Shown here: positions 1 through 8,280 of the stretch, piece after piece
Position numbering within the stretch: position 1 is the stretch's first letter
Layout of the letters: every line of letters begins with the position of its first letter
Assembly: GCA_003486725.1 (NCBI GenBank)
Contig: DNGD01000202.1
Span: 1 to 18,708 of the forward strand
Source: Rhodospirillaceae bacterium
Lineage (GTDB): Bacteria > Pseudomonadota > Alphaproteobacteria > UBA9219
Direction: 5' to 3'
Length of the DNA stretch: 18,708 nucleotides
The notes under the pieces: model-generated
Database searches by the model: none
What the model was told of the DNA's origin: nothing
What the model saw: the letters and a program-made list of their open reading frames with translations, nothing else
Made by a program: the position numbers and the translations under genes

Positions 1-14
1 GAGACTTCAACTGG

Positions 15-57
15 ATCCCGCATCTCCGCGCCGCGTTCGCAGCGCTTCGTGCGGGAA
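15..57. repeat. GC-rich imperfect hairpin, intergenic repeat-like
   Basis: A 7-bp stem TCCCGCA (16-22) pairs with TGCGGGA (50-56). Inside it, 28-31 can pair with 42-45 and 33-34 with 39-40 around a short loop. The form, GGATCCCGCA followed by a GC-rich centre and TGCGGGA, resembles the short palindromic intergenic repeats scattered through many alphaproteobacterial genomes. No second copy is seen in this window, so the repeat status is an inference. It lies about 80-120 nt beyond the parB stop codon and could also act as a transcript-end structure, but it has no T-tract on the parB strand. Confidence 0.4.
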
Positions 58-102
58 GACGATGAGGGGACGCTCGGGAAGATGCCTTTCTTAACCCCCA
101 AT

Positions 103-137
103 CTCTGAACTCTGAGCTCTGAACCCTGCCCTCTCCT
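103..137. repeat. Short heptad tandem repeat (CTCTGAR)
   Basis: Three consecutive 7-mers are seen: CTCTGAA (103-109), CTCTGAG (110-116) and CTCTGAA (117-123). Two degenerate units follow, up to the parB stop codon. The rest of 1-102 holds no convincing gene; the only open stretch on the plus strand (stop at 92-94) is short, has no visible start, and covers the hairpin repeat. Confidence 0.5.
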
Positions 138-1095
138 ACGCCTGCAATTTTTTTAGCACATGTTCCAGCTGGTCGAGGTCTTGGTAATGAACGGTCAGGG
201 TTCCAGAGCTGTCGGTCAGCACGTTGATCTTGATCTTGAGACCCAACGCGTTGCCGATGTCGCGCTCCAGCGCCAGAATGTTCGGATCTGCCGCGCCAGA
301 TTTAGCGCCGCGGCCATTCGCGCTGATATTTTTCTTGGCATGTTTGCCGTCGCTGAGGCTTTTTGCCAGCGCTTCGGCCTGACGCGCTGAAAGTTTTTTC
401 TCCACGATCTCTTTGGCGAGCGCTTCCGGATCGGCGGCGGTGATGACGGTGCGCGCATGCGCCGCGGTGAGCTCGCCCTTCAGTAACATCGTCTGGACGC
501 TTCTTGGCAATTTTAAAAGGCGCAGTGTGTTGGCAATGTGCGGGCGGCTTTTGCCGATCATAAATGCGATGCGTTCATGCGAATAATTGAATTCTTCGAT
601 CAGGCGTTGATAGCCTTCCGCTTCCTCAAGGGGAGAAAGATCCTCGCGCTGGACGTTTTCAATAATGTTGGCTTCCATCGCCTGATTATTATCAAGCGTG
701 CGCACGATCGCCGGAACCTGATGAAGTCCGATCATCTGCGCGGCGCGCCAGCGGCGTTCGCCCGCGATGATCTCGTACATATCGGGAGTTTCGGGCGCAA
801 GGCTGCGCAGGATCAAGGGTTGGATCACGCCGTGCGCGCTGATTGACTCGGCGAGCTCTTTTAAAGAGTCGTCGTCGAAACGACGGCGCGACTGGAACAT
901 CCCCCCCACAATATTATGGATCGAAACATTGATAAACTCGGAGCCAACAACTTTGTTGCCGCGTGGCTTGACCTCTTCCTTTTTCTCGCTGCCACTCGCG
1001 CCAGCGCGGGGTTTGTAGGATGAATCTGTATCGCCGAACAAAGCGGAAAGGCCACGGCCAAGGGGGGCTGGTTTCGATGAAGGCTTTGCGTTCAT
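136..1095 (-). CDS. parB: Chromosome partitioning protein ParB (CTP-dependent parS-binding clamp)
   Basis: ParB binds parS sites, spreads as a CTP-loaded sliding clamp and stimulates the ParA ATPase to segregate the origin region. The 319-residue product has the N-terminal ParA-contacting box LGRGLSALFGD (12-22). The CTP-binding box GERRWRA is at 112-118 and the conserved ENVQREDLSPLEEAEGY segment at 146-162. A helix-turn-helix lies around 172-196 (ERIAFMIGKSRPHIANTL), and a C-terminal dimerisation region follows a basic low-complexity linker near 250-275. The ATG at 1093-1095 is preceded by a GGATAGGA-type ribosome binding site. It is the last gene of mnmG-rsmG-parA-parB, 26 bp after parA. 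The length is slightly above the usual 280-300 residues because of the linkers. The identification is secure. Confidence 0.97.
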   Translation of the reverse strand: MNAKPSSKPAPLGRGLSALFGDTDSSYKPRAGASGSEKKEEVKPRGNKVVGSEFINVSIHNIVGGMFQSRRRFDDDSLKELAESISAHGVIQPLILRSLAPETPDMYEIIAGERRWRAAQMIGLHQVPAIVRTLDNNQAMEANIIENVQREDLSPLEEAEGYQRLIEEFNYSHERIAFMIGKSRPHIANTLRLLKLPRSVQTMLLKGELTAAHARTVITAADPEALAKEIVEKKLSARQAEALAKSLSDGKHAKKNISANGRGAKSGAADPNILALERDIGNALGLKIKINVLTDSSGTLTVHYQDLDQLEHVLKKLQA

Positions 1096-1121
1096 ATTTT
1101 TTTCCTATCCATAATAGAAAA

Positions 1122-1949
1122 TTAAGCCGCGTTTGCTTGTTGCGCCTTGTCTTCTTCGCGGCGCAGAACCTCTCCGGCGAGCAGCATATAGGCGCGGCTG
1201 CCAGAGCATTTTAAATCATAGAGCAGCACAGGTTTGCCGTGTGATGGCGCTTCGGACACGCGCACATTGCGCGGAATTTCCGTCTCGTAAACCTGATCGC
1301 CGAAAAAGGCGCGAACATCTTGCGCCACCGCTTCAGACAAGCTGTTGCGTTTATCGAACATGGTGAGCACTACACCTTGTATTTCAAGGTCAGGATTGAA
1401 ACGCTCGCGCACCGCTTCCACCGTTTGCAATAAAGAGCTGATGCCCTCCAGCGCATAGAATTCGACCTGCAACGGCACGAGCAATCCGTTCGCCGCGACC
1501 AGCGCGTTGAGCGTGATGAGATTCAGAGAAGGGGGGCAATCGATCAAAACAAAATCGAAGTCTTTCGCGCTGCGCTCCAACGCCTCGCGGATGCGGGACT
1601 CGCGGCGCTCGGTGTTCACCAGCTGGATTTCTGCACCAGCCAAATCGGCGGATGCCGTGATGATTGACAAATTCGGAATGGGCGTCGGCACCGCGACATC
1701 TTCAACGGACAATCCATCGAACATCATTTCATAGCAGCCCGCGCCGCGATCCGCGCGCGCAAAACCAAATCCGGTCGATGCGTTGCCCTGCGGGTCGGCA
1801 TCGACGATCAGCACGCGTTTGCCGACGGCGGCCATCGCGGTGGCGAGATTGACGGTGGTAGTTGTTTTTCCGACGCCGCCCTTTTGATTGACGACGGCAA
1901 TGACGCGGCAGTTAGGGACGTTTTGACCGGTGTGGGTGCTTGAACTCAT
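1122..1949 (-). CDS. parA: Chromosome partitioning ATPase ParA
   Basis: ParA (Soj/MinD-like deviant Walker ATPase) forms nucleotide-dependent DNA-bound dimers that pull ParB-parS complexes. Taking the ATG at 1947-1949 gives 275 residues. The deviant Walker A motif KGGVGKTT is at 23-30, DADPQGNAS at 50-58, and Walker B appears as FVLIDCPPSLN. The reading frame stays open upstream to a TTG at 1967 that would add six residues (MKERHF), but ATG is the more likely start. Either start overlaps the end of rsmG, by 38 bp for the ATG. That overlap indicates translational coupling. The ribosome binding site is weak (AAAGAA), consistent with reinitiation from rsmG. Confidence 0.96.
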   Translation of the reverse strand: MSSSTHTGQNVPNCRVIAVVNQKGGVGKTTTTVNLATAMAAVGKRVLIVDADPQGNASTGFGFARADRGAGCYEMMFDGLSVEDVAVPTPIPNLSIITASADLAGAEIQLVNTERRESRIREALERSAKDFDFVLIDCPPSLNLITLNALVAANGLLVPLQVEFYALEGISSLLQTVEAVRERFNPDLEIQGVVLTMFDKRNSLSEAVAQDVRAFFGDQVYETEIPRNVRVSEAPSHGKPVLLYDLKCSGSRAYMLLAGEVLRREEDKAQQANAA

Positions 1950-2625
1950 GAAATGCCGTTCTTTCAATGTCGGAAATGTGCAAAATAACGCCGTTTTGCG
2001 ACGTTGAACTGCGTGTTTTCGTGGCCCTGAATGTCCAATATTTACGGCAATCTGTCAATTCCGCATCCGCCTTCTCGCCCTTTAAAAACAGGCAAAAGGA
2101 CTCTTTCTCCATAAAGGGCTTTGAGAGCTTCAGCAGATCGGGCAGGGCGGTGAGCGCCCGCGCCGTAATCACGTTTCCTTTCAGTCCCTTAACCGCTTCG
2201 ATCCGCTCGGCATGGACCGTGACGGGCAGCCCCAATTCCTTGGCGACTTCTTCGAGAAAACGGGCCTTTTTGCCTGTGCTTTCAAGGCAATGGACCTCGC
2301 CCACGCCCAGAATAGCCAGAACAAGGGCCGGAAAGCCTGCCCCACTGCCCAGATCGATCAAACGGGTCGTGGCGGGGGTTGGGATCAGCGGGAAAAGTTG
2401 AGCAGAATCAAGGAAATGACGCTCCCACAGCAGAGGAATCGTGCTGGTGGCCACCAGATTGAACTTCTCGTTCCATTCGGTTAGCAGGGCGGCGTAGCGA
2501 TCTAGCTTCTGCATAGTTTCGTGTGAAACAGGGAAATGGTGGGCAAAGGCCTCCCGCTGATTTTCTGGAGACGCATGCTGGGGTGTTTCACGAGAAACTT
2601 CGGTGGGGGGGTGGCGATCAGGCAC
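1912..2625 (-). CDS. rsmG: 16S rRNA (guanine-527-N7)-methyltransferase RsmG
   Basis: RsmG (GidB) methylates G527 of 16S rRNA using S-adenosylmethionine. The SAM-binding motif [17 protein letters not shown] is at 89-105, followed by [16 protein letters not shown] (112-127) and the [11 protein letters not shown] segment. A GTG start at 2623-2625 is preferred over an in-frame TTG at 2655. It sits 9 nt after AAGGAAG and overlaps the mnmG stop by 8 nt (GTGCCTGA). This gives 237 residues; family members are usually about 200-215, so the N-terminal tail is long. That tail (residues 9-37) carries two V-S-x-E-T pentapeptides whose codons form the parS-like palindromes listed separately. The 3' end overlaps parA. 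Confidence 0.93.
   Translation of the reverse strand: MPDRHPPTEVSRETPQHASPENQREAFAHHFPVSHETMQKLDRYAALLTEWNEKFNLVATSTIPLLWERHFLDSAQLFPLIPTPATTRLIDLGSGAGFPALVLAILGVGEVHCLESTGKKARFLEEVAKELGLPVTVHAERIEAVKGLKGNVITARALTALPDLLKLSKPFMEKESFCLFLKGEKADAELTDCRKYWTFRATKTRSSTSQNGVILHISDIERTAFHEFKHPHRSKRP
2515..2530. other. parS-like ParB-binding site 1 (inside rsmG)
   Basis: AGTTTCGTGTGAAACA matches the parS consensus TGTTTCACGTGAAACA at 13 of 16 positions, with the GTTTC and GAAAC arms intact. On the coding strand it reads through codons V33-S-H-E-T37 of rsmG. It lies 69 bp from a second, better site and within the parAB operon. Confidence 0.65.
2584..2599. other. parS-like ParB-binding site 2 (inside rsmG)
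   Basis: TGTTTCACGAGAAACT matches the parS consensus TGTTTCACGTGAAACA at 14 of 16 positions; only one central base and the last base differ. It encodes V10-S-R-E-T14 of rsmG on the minus strand. Origin-proximal parS sites near parAB are well established, and the pairing with site 1 supports function. Confidence 0.75.
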
Positions 2626-4489
2626 GGGCGATAGCTTCCTTTTTACGGCGGGCAAAACGGAGAAGCGCCACGACAGCCGCCGGCGTCACGCCCGGAATAC
2701 GACCGGCCGCGCCAAGAGTTTCGGGGCTGATTTGCTTGAGCTTCTGGCGAATCTCGGTGGAAAGGCCGCCGATGGCGTCATAATTCAGATCGGTGGGCAA
2801 AATAAGGTCTTCATCGCGGCGATAGGCACGAATATCGGACTCCTGCCGCTGGATATAGCCCGCATAGGCGCATTCGGTTTCCATCTGCGTCACGATGGCG
2901 GGCTCGATCGTGGCGAGCTCTGGCCACAAATTGGTCAGGCCTTGAAGCGAGATTTCCGGATAGGCCAAAAGATCGAGCGCCGAGCGGCGAATGCCGTCCT
3001 GATTGACTTTAAAGCCCGCAACGGCCAATTCCTGCGGCGTGGCCGTAAAGCCTCCCGCCAGTTCCCTCGCCTTTTTCAGCGCGTCCATCTTGGCCTTGAA
3101 AACAGCCTGCCGCGCTGGGCTTACGCAGCCGATCGCAATCCCGCGCGGCGTCAGCCGTTGATCGGCATTATCGGCGCGCATCGTCAAACGATATTCGGCG
3201 CGGGAGGTGAACATCCGGTAGGGCTCGTTCGTGCCCTTGGTGATTAAATCATCGATCATCACGCCAATATAGGCTTCATCGCGGCCAAAAGTGATCGGCT
3301 CACGCCCCGCAACCTTGAGCGCGGCATTCAATCCGGCCATCAGGCCTTGCGCCGCCGCCTCTTCATAGCCCGTGGTGGCATTGATCTGCCCCGCCAAGAA
3401 AAGACCGGGAATAAGTTTGGTTTCCAAGTTGGCGCGAAGGCCGCGCGGGTCGTGATAATCATATTCCACCGCATAGCCGTAACGCAGGATTTCCACGTTT
3501 TCGAGGCCTTTCATGGAGTGGACCATGGCCGCCTGCACATCGCGGGGCAGGGAGGTCGAAATCCCGTTGGGGTACACGGTATCGTCGTCGAGACCTTCGG
3601 GCTCCAGAAAAATCTGGTGGCGGTCGCGGCTGGCGAACCGGACAATTTTGTCCTCAATAGAGGGACAATAGCGTGGGCCGACGCCCTGAATCTGGCCGGA
3701 ATAGAGCGGCGCACGGTGCAGATTCGCGCGGATAATGTCGTGCATCTGTGGTGAAGTGTGCGTGATTCCGCAGGCTATTTGACGGTTGGTAATGGCTTTC
3801 GTCATCATAGAAAAAGGCTCTGGCGGATCATCGCCTTCCTGCACTTCCAGCACCGACCAGTCGATTGTCTTGCTGGAAAGGCGCGCCGGTGTGCCCGTCT
3901 TCAGCCGCCCCAGCGTAAAGCCCAAAGCGCGTAGCGCCGTGGCCAAGCCAACCGACGGCGGTTCATTCACGCGCCCGCCGATAATCTTGTCTTCCCCTAT
4001 GTGCATGAGTCCATTAAGGAAAGTGCCGGTCGTAACCACCACAGAAGCGCCGGTAAATTGCTCCCCCTTGGCCGAGGTGATCGTGAAAAGACCCGCCTCA
4101 TCACGCGTCAGATCCTCGACTGACATTTCCAAAACGGTCAAATTGTCCTGAGAAAACAAAGCGTTCTGCATAGCCTCGCGGTAAAGCTTGCGGTCGGCCT
4201 GACAGCGATGCCCGCGCACCGCCGCGCCCTTGCTGCTGTTGAGTACGCGGAACTGGATGCCCGCGGCGTCCGCGACGCGACCCATAAGGCCGTCCATCGC
4301 GTCGATCTCGCGCACCAGCTGCCCCTTGCCCAAACCGCCGATGGCGGGGTTGCAAGACATCTCGCCCAGCGTGGCAAAGGATAATGTAGCGAGCAGCGTT
4401 TTCGCGCCCAGACGCGCCGAAGCCGCCGCGGCCTCACAGCCCGCATGCCCGCCGCCTATGATGATGACGTCATAATGTGTTTGAGTCAT
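2618..4489 (-). CDS. mnmG: tRNA uridine-5-carboxymethylaminomethyl(34) synthesis protein MnmG
   Basis: MnmG (GidA) is the FAD-dependent partner of the GTPase MnmE. Together they install the carboxymethylaminomethyl (or aminomethyl) group on wobble U34 of several tRNAs, using methylene-tetrahydrofolate. With the ATG at 4487-4489 it is 623 residues, close to the usual size. The dinucleotide-binding motif GGGHAG is at 12-17. The two family signatures are visible as [15 protein letters not shown] and [17 protein letters not shown]. An in-frame GTG at 4495 is possible, but GGAG sits 5 nt before the ATG and favours it. It is the first gene of the operon with rsmG, parA and parB. mnmE, which commonly precedes it in relatives, is not in this window. 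Confidence 0.97.
   Translation of the reverse strand: MTQTHYDVIIIGGGHAGCEAAAASARLGAKTLLATLSFATLGEMSCNPAIGGLGKGQLVREIDAMDGLMGRVADAAGIQFRVLNSSKGAAVRGHRCQADRKLYREAMQNALFSQDNLTVLEMSVEDLTRDEAGLFTITSAKGEQFTGASVVVTTGTFLNGLMHIGEDKIIGGRVNEPPSVGLATALRALGFTLGRLKTGTPARLSSKTIDWSVLEVQEGDDPPEPFSMMTKAITNRQIACGITHTSPQMHDIIRANLHRAPLYSGQIQGVGPRYCPSIEDKIVRFASRDRHQIFLEPEGLDDDTVYPNGISTSLPRDVQAAMVHSMKGLENVEILRYGYAVEYDYHDPRGLRANLETKLIPGLFLAGQINATTGYEEAAAQGLMAGLNAALKVAGREPITFGRDEAYIGVMIDDLITKGTNEPYRMFTSRAEYRLTMRADNADQRLTPRGIAIGCVSPARQAVFKAKMDALKKARELAGGFTATPQELAVAGFKVNQDGIRRSALDLLAYPEISLQGLTNLWPELATIEPAIVTQMETECAYAGYIQRQESDIRAYRRDEDLILPTDLNYDAIGGLSTEIRQKLKQISPETLGAAGRIPGVTPAAVVALLRFARRKKEAIARA
2635..2641 (-). promoter_or_regulatory. 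Ribosome binding site deciding the rsmG start
   Basis: AAGGAAG on the minus strand lies 9 nt before the GTG at 2623-2625, inside the last codons of mnmG. It favours the GTG start over the upstream TTG at 2655, which lacks a comparable site. Confidence 0.6.
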
Positions 4490-4597
4490 AGCCACTCCGC
4501 CCCAACGCTTTCCGCAGTGGCAACGATATAGGGCAGAAAGGCGGCGAAAGCAATTATTTGCCGAGGAAGAAGGGGTCTCGGCGTCGCAAGGCTGGTT

Positions 4598-5062
4598 TTA
4601 TGGGGTTTTTGTTTGGATGTCGATGCGAATGTCTTTTCCCGCAGGAATTGAAGGATATTCTTTATGCGCCTCTAAACAAAACACAGGCAAGCCCGTCACG
4701 ATTTCTTTGTCAGACAGGCTTCTTTGAATATCTGCGTCGACTACAATTTTCGGGTCAGGGGAACACATGCCTGCAACGGTGTTGACGAGGTCTGCGGCTT
4801 TTTCCGAGTAATTCTTTACAGGGCAGCGAGAAACGCTGAAAATTTGAGCCGTACCGTCATAGACGACCATCTGCAACTCGCCTTTTCTGACATAAATATC
4901 CCCCCCTTCTGTTTCTCCAAGAAAGGGTTTAGCAGAAGCGATGGCCGCTCCGCTGCATTCTGAAGCGCTTGCGTGAGAAGGAAGGAGGCCTAAAGCGGCC
5001 AGCGTAAAGGTTGTTGCAACAACTGATTTTTTGAACGCACTCTTTAATGGGCTGTAGTTCAT
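4598..5062 (-). CDS. Small predicted periplasmic protein with four cysteines, unknown function
   Basis: I do not recognise this family. The 154-residue product starts with a clear signal peptide: a basic N-terminus, the hydrophobic stretch VVATTFTLAALGLL, and a likely cut after ASA at residue 34. The mature part is about 120 residues and has exactly four cysteines (36, 80, 100, 129), which suggests two disulfides. The frame is open upstream to 5143, but the ATG at 5060-5062 has a perfect GGAGG five bases before it and opens directly into the signal peptide. It stands alone between ribF and mnmG, with about 110 bp on each side and its own likely promoter. Confidence 0.8.
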   Translation of the reverse strand: MNYSPLKSAFKKSVVATTFTLAALGLLPSHASASECSGAAIASAKPFLGETEGGDIYVRKGELQMVVYDGTAQIFSVSRCPVKNYSEKAADLVNTVAGMCSPDPKIVVDADIQRSLSDKEIVTGLPVFCLEAHKEYPSIPAGKDIRIDIQTKTP

Positions 5063-5067
5063 AAAGT

Positions 5068-5072
5068 CCTCC
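5068..5072 (-). promoter_or_regulatory. Ribosome binding site GGAGG
   Basis: GGAGG on the minus strand lies 5 nt before the ATG at 5060-5062. It fixes the start of the small periplasmic protein at 5062 rather than further upstream. Confidence 0.75.
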
Positions 5073-5105
5073 GCGCTATGGGGATAGGGACAACAACAGG
5101 CGCAG

Positions 5106-5111
5106 ATTGTA
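5106..5111 (-). promoter_or_regulatory. Candidate extended -10 promoter for the periplasmic protein
   Basis: TACAAT on the minus strand is preceded by TGT, giving the extended -10 form TGnTACAAT. No good -35 lies at 16-18 bp, which is tolerable for an extended -10 promoter. The predicted leader is about 37-40 nt. Confidence 0.4.
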
Positions 5112-5179
5112 ACACAAAAAAGAGCAAGATTGATGCCCGCCAATTATTTTCGTGGCATGGTCGACGCCAACCGCCTGAT

Positions 5180-6154
5180 TTAGAAGACTTTAATTTTAGA
5201 GTTTTGTCCCGCCAGCCAATCCCGCGCAATTTGAGCGTCTTTCTGGATTTGCTCGATCAGGGCGTCTTTGTTGGCAAAGGTTTGTTCGGGGCGGATGAAG
5301 TGATGCAGCGCGATCTCCCATTGATCGCCATAGAGCGAGCCGTCGAAATCGAACAGATGAAATTCAAGCAGCTCGTTTGTGCCGTCAAAGGTGGGGCGCA
5401 GGCCAAAATTCGCCACGCCCGAGAAAGTGACAGGATCGCCAACGCGCCTTGCGGTCACGGCGTAAACGCCATGAAGCGGGCGCACAATGGCGGGATCCAA
5501 GGCGATGTTTGCGGTTGGAAAGTTCAACGTGCGGCCACGTTGCGCACCCTTTTCGATGGTGCCATGAACGGTGAAGGGCCGCCCCAAAAGGCGTGTCGCG
5601 ATTTCCGTGTCGCCTTTGCGCAGCGCCGCGCGAATGCGCGAGGAGGAAATAATCTCGCCGCTTTCATCGCGCTCGGGCGCAACCTCAGTCACGCCGATGC
5701 TGAATGGCCCCAGTTTTTCGCGCAGCGCGCGCCGATCACCGCCGCGACGGCAACCAAAAACAAAATCAAAGCCCACGACGACATGCGCGACTTGGCATGC
5801 GCCCAGCAAAATATCATCGATGAATTGCTCTGGCGTCAGCGCGGCAAAAGCGGGAGAAAAGGGCAGCGTCACAACATCATCCGCGCCCGCTTCAATCAGC
5901 AAGCGCCGTTTGTCATCGGGCGTGGTAAGCAAAAACGGATCATGGTCTTTTTGAAAAAAGCTGTAAGGGTGCGGCTCAAACGTCAGCGCATGGACGGGCA
6001 TCTTCAGGCGTTTGCCTTCCAGTGCGGCGGCCTTGATGACGGCGCTGTGACCGCGATGGACGCCATCGAAATTGCCGAGCGCGAGCACGCCGCCAGAGAC
6101 GATGGGCTTTTTTGTGATGACATCGATCAACGAGGGTTTCGGCGATAAACTCAT
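5180..6154 (-). CDS. ribF: Bifunctional riboflavin kinase / FMN adenylyltransferase RibF
   Basis: RibF converts riboflavin to FMN and then FAD in the cytoplasm. The 324-residue protein has both modules. The N-terminal nucleotidyltransferase has LGNFDGVHRGH (26-36) and SSSRIR (170-175). The C-terminal flavokinase domain begins near 190 and has GRTLNFPTAN (207-216). The ATG at 6152-6154 overlaps the holC stop by four bases (ATGA), so it is translationally coupled as the last gene of pepA-holC-ribF. A ribosome binding site (AGGAAG) is also present. Function and start are secure. Confidence 0.96.
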   Translation of the reverse strand: MSLSPKPSLIDVITKKPIVSGGVLALGNFDGVHRGHSAVIKAAALEGKRLKMPVHALTFEPHPYSFFQKDHDPFLLTTPDDKRRLLIEAGADDVVTLPFSPAFAALTPEQFIDDILLGACQVAHVVVGFDFVFGCRRGGDRRALREKLGPFSIGVTEVAPERDESGEIISSSRIRAALRKGDTEIATRLLGRPFTVHGTIEKGAQRGRTLNFPTANIALDPAIVRPLHGVYAVTARRVGDPVTFSGVANFGLRPTFDGTNELLEFHLFDFDGSLYGDQWEIALHHFIRPEQTFANKDALIEQIQKDAQIARDWLAGQNSKIKVF

Positions 6155-6624
6155 TCACTTCCTTTTTTCTGCCAGCCGGTTTCGCTTTGCTGCCAATAGG
6201 TCAGCGCGTGGCCTTGCGTTTTATAGCTCGCCCAGCGTTCCCGTGCGCCGTCTGTCAGGGCCGTGTCGTTTCCATCAAACACGTCGCAGATCAAGGTAAA
6301 GGAATCCAAGGGCGCGGCGTTTTCGGAGTCACTGGCGGCGCTCGTGCTGTTGATCAAAAACAAAACCGTTGCGCCGTTCGGGTTTTCGGACGAAGAGGTT
6401 AACCAGACGGGCTGCTCGGCTTCGTTGCCATCTTTGGCCGTGCCGTGCGGCAAAAAGCTTTCGGGGCGATAGTTCCACAAATGCGCAGACATCTCCTCGA
6501 CCATTGCATTGTCGGGCAGTTTCACAACCGCCCGCCAGCCGCGCGCCAGCGTTTTTTCAAGCAGGTCGGGCAGCGCTTGCGCCGCCGTCTGACGCGTCAG
6601 ATGATAGAAACGAACCTCGGTCAT
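6151..6624 (-). CDS. holC: DNA polymerase III chi subunit HolC
   Basis: Chi links the clamp loader to single-strand binding protein at the replication fork. The 157-residue product begins MTEVRFYHLT, typical of the family. It has the stretch LWNYRPESFLPHG (49-61), the best conserved part of chi proteins. The acidic loop around 64-72 and the Ser/Asn-rich region near 77-104 are variable. It overlaps pepA upstream and ribF downstream by ATGA. A pepA-holC pair is common in proteobacteria, which supports the call despite weak overall conservation in this family. Confidence 0.9.
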   Translation of the reverse strand: MTEVRFYHLTRQTAAQALPDLLEKTLARGWRAVVKLPDNAMVEEMSAHLWNYRPESFLPHGTAKDGNEAEQPVWLTSSSENPNGATVLFLINSTSAASDSENAAPLDSFTLICDVFDGNDTALTDGARERWASYKTQGHALTYWQQSETGWQKKGSE

Positions 6625-8126
6625 GCTTCACAAAACGAGGCAACCAAGCGATCCAGCAAGCGTACGCCATAACCGCTGGCACCCTTGGGGCAGATGGCGG
6701 TTTCCTTCTGCGCCCACGCTACGCCCGCAATATCCAGATGCGCCCACGGGGTCGCTTTGTTGACAAAACGCTTCAAGAACTGCGCCGCCGTGATGCTGCC
6801 GCCAAACGGGCCATCGGAAATATTTTTCATATCCGCAATCGGCGAGTCGATCATTTTGTCGAAGCTGTCATGCATCGGCATCCGCCAGACAGGTTCATCC
6901 ACCGTTTTGCCCGCGGCGAGCAAGGCTTCGGCCAGCGCGTCATCGGGGCTGAACAAACCGGCATATTTGAAGCCGAGCGCGATACGGATCGCACCCGTCA
7001 GCGTGGCGAGATCGACGATCGCGCGGGGCTTGTATTGATGCTGCGCGTACCACAGCGCATCGGCCAGAACGAGGCGACCTTCGGCATCGGTGTTGAGAAC
7101 CTCAATCGTATGACCCGCCGCGCTTTTAATCACATCGCCCGGACGCATCGCGCGGCCAGAGGGCATATTTTCAACCAGCCCGACAATGCCGACGACGTTG
7201 GCCTTGGCCTTGCGCAGCGCAATCGCCTTCATCGCGCCGATCACGGCGGCCGCGCCAGCCATGTCGTATTTCATGTCGCCCATGCCGGGGCCGGGCTTCA
7301 GCGAGATGCCGCCCGTGTCGAACGTCACGCCTTTGCCAACCAGCGCGAGGGGGCGTTTGTCTTTCGCGGACGCATCGCCCTTCCAGTTCATTGCGACCAT
7401 AAAGGGCGGCTTTTCGCTGCCCTGCGCAACGCCGAGGATCGACCCCATGCCCAGTTTTTCCATCTGTGCACGGCTCAGCACTTCGACCTCGACGCCCAGT
7501 TCCTTCAAGGACTGCGCGGCTTGCGCCATCGCGGCGGGGTCAAGCGTGTTGGCGGGCTCGGACACCAGATCGCGCGCGAAGGTCACGCCTTGCGCGGCTT
7601 TTTGCGTTTCGGCAACCGTCTTTTTGGCGGCGGCGGCATCGGTCACGATCAGGGACAGGCCTTTCAGTTTGCTCGCCTTGTCTTTTTTCTTCGTGTGGTA
7701 TTTATCGAAATGATAGGCGCGAAGTTGCGCACCCAGCGCCGCGTGTGCAGCGGCAGTGTCAGCTGCGAGGGGCGCGCCCTTAAGGGTGTCGACGATCAAC
7801 GCGCCTTCTTCGTCTGTGTCTTTGGCCAGCGCCGCATAGGCCGCACCGCCTGCGCACTCATAGGAAAGCGCGTCGATTTTGCTGACCGCACCAAGGCCAA
7901 TCAGGACAAGGCGCGAGGCGCTGCCTTTGCCGGCGGCCATCACGGAAAGGGTCTGGCCTTTCTCGCCCTTGAATTTGGGGGAGGTCTTCAGTGCCTTTTT
8001 GATCGCGCCGCCCAGTTTATGATCGAGACGCGCGGCTTGCTCACCCATTTTGCCGCCCTCGGCAATTAAAACGGCCACAGCGATTTTGGCGGAAGGAAGA
8101 GCGGAAACGCATGAGATTTTAAGCAT
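6621..8126 (-). CDS. pepA: Leucyl (cytosol) aminopeptidase PepA
   Basis: This is an M17 family aminopeptidase, a hexameric dinuclear-metal exopeptidase that releases N-terminal residues. With the ATG at 8124-8126 it is 501 residues, the normal size. The M17 signature NTDAEGRL is at 345-352. Metal- and substrate-contacting positions are visible in GKGVTFDTGGISLK (264-277) and MKYDMAGAAAV (285-295). The frame is open upstream to 8195, but AAGGAG lies 9 nt before the chosen ATG. It leads the coupled operon pepA-holC-ribF and is divergent from the metallophosphoesterase gene. In E. coli PepA also binds DNA; nothing here shows whether that applies. Confidence 0.95.
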   Translation of the reverse strand: MLKISCVSALPSAKIAVAVLIAEGGKMGEQAARLDHKLGGAIKKALKTSPKFKGEKGQTLSVMAAGKGSASRLVLIGLGAVSKIDALSYECAGGAAYAALAKDTDEEGALIVDTLKGAPLAADTAAAHAALGAQLRAYHFDKYHTKKKDKASKLKGLSLIVTDAAAAKKTVAETQKAAQGVTFARDLVSEPANTLDPAAMAQAAQSLKELGVEVEVLSRAQMEKLGMGSILGVAQGSEKPPFMVAMNWKGDASAKDKRPLALVGKGVTFDTGGISLKPGPGMGDMKYDMAGAAAVIGAMKAIALRKAKANVVGIVGLVENMPSGRAMRPGDVIKSAAGHTIEVLNTDAEGRLVLADALWYAQHQYKPRAIVDLATLTGAIRIALGFKYAGLFSPDDALAEALLAAGKTVDEPVWRMPMHDSFDKMIDSPIADMKNISDGPFGGSITAAQFLKRFVNKATPWAHLDIAGVAWAQKETAICPKGASGYGVRLLDRLVASFCEA

Positions 8127-8280
8127 ATACAATCTCCTTAAAGAAAGGGGGGAGCCGACGATAAGAACAGGTTGGCATAAGAATAGGGTGGGCATTTCGT
8201 CTCTGGCAAGCCCCTTTTACGTGACCTTTCCTTTAAATTGCGCTAAAAACCAGCCTTCTCTTGGTTTGGAAAGAACAAAA

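Noticed and set aside
1..94. Possible 3' end of a plus-strand gene at the left edge
   Set aside because: The frame ending at 92-94 covers the palindromic repeat and has repeat-like, Arg/Ser-rich translation with no motif.
5166..5176. GCCAACCGCCT shared with the hairpin at 17792-17802
   Set aside because: An 11-base match without flanking similarity or matching structure; treated as coincidence.
5078..6148. 356-codon open frame on the plus strand
   Set aside because: It is antisense to ribF, which has all its family motifs; the product looks like shadow translation.
6369..8069. 566-codon open frame on the plus strand
   Set aside because: It is antisense to holC and pepA. The translation is Arg/His/Ala-rich without motifs, as expected of a shadow in GC-rich DNA.
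8050..8280. Upstream extension of the ymdB-type gene by 77 residues
   Set aside because: It runs antisense through the pepA start and its promoter gap. The ATG at 8281 begins the family-typical MRILFFGDVMG and has a ribosome binding site.
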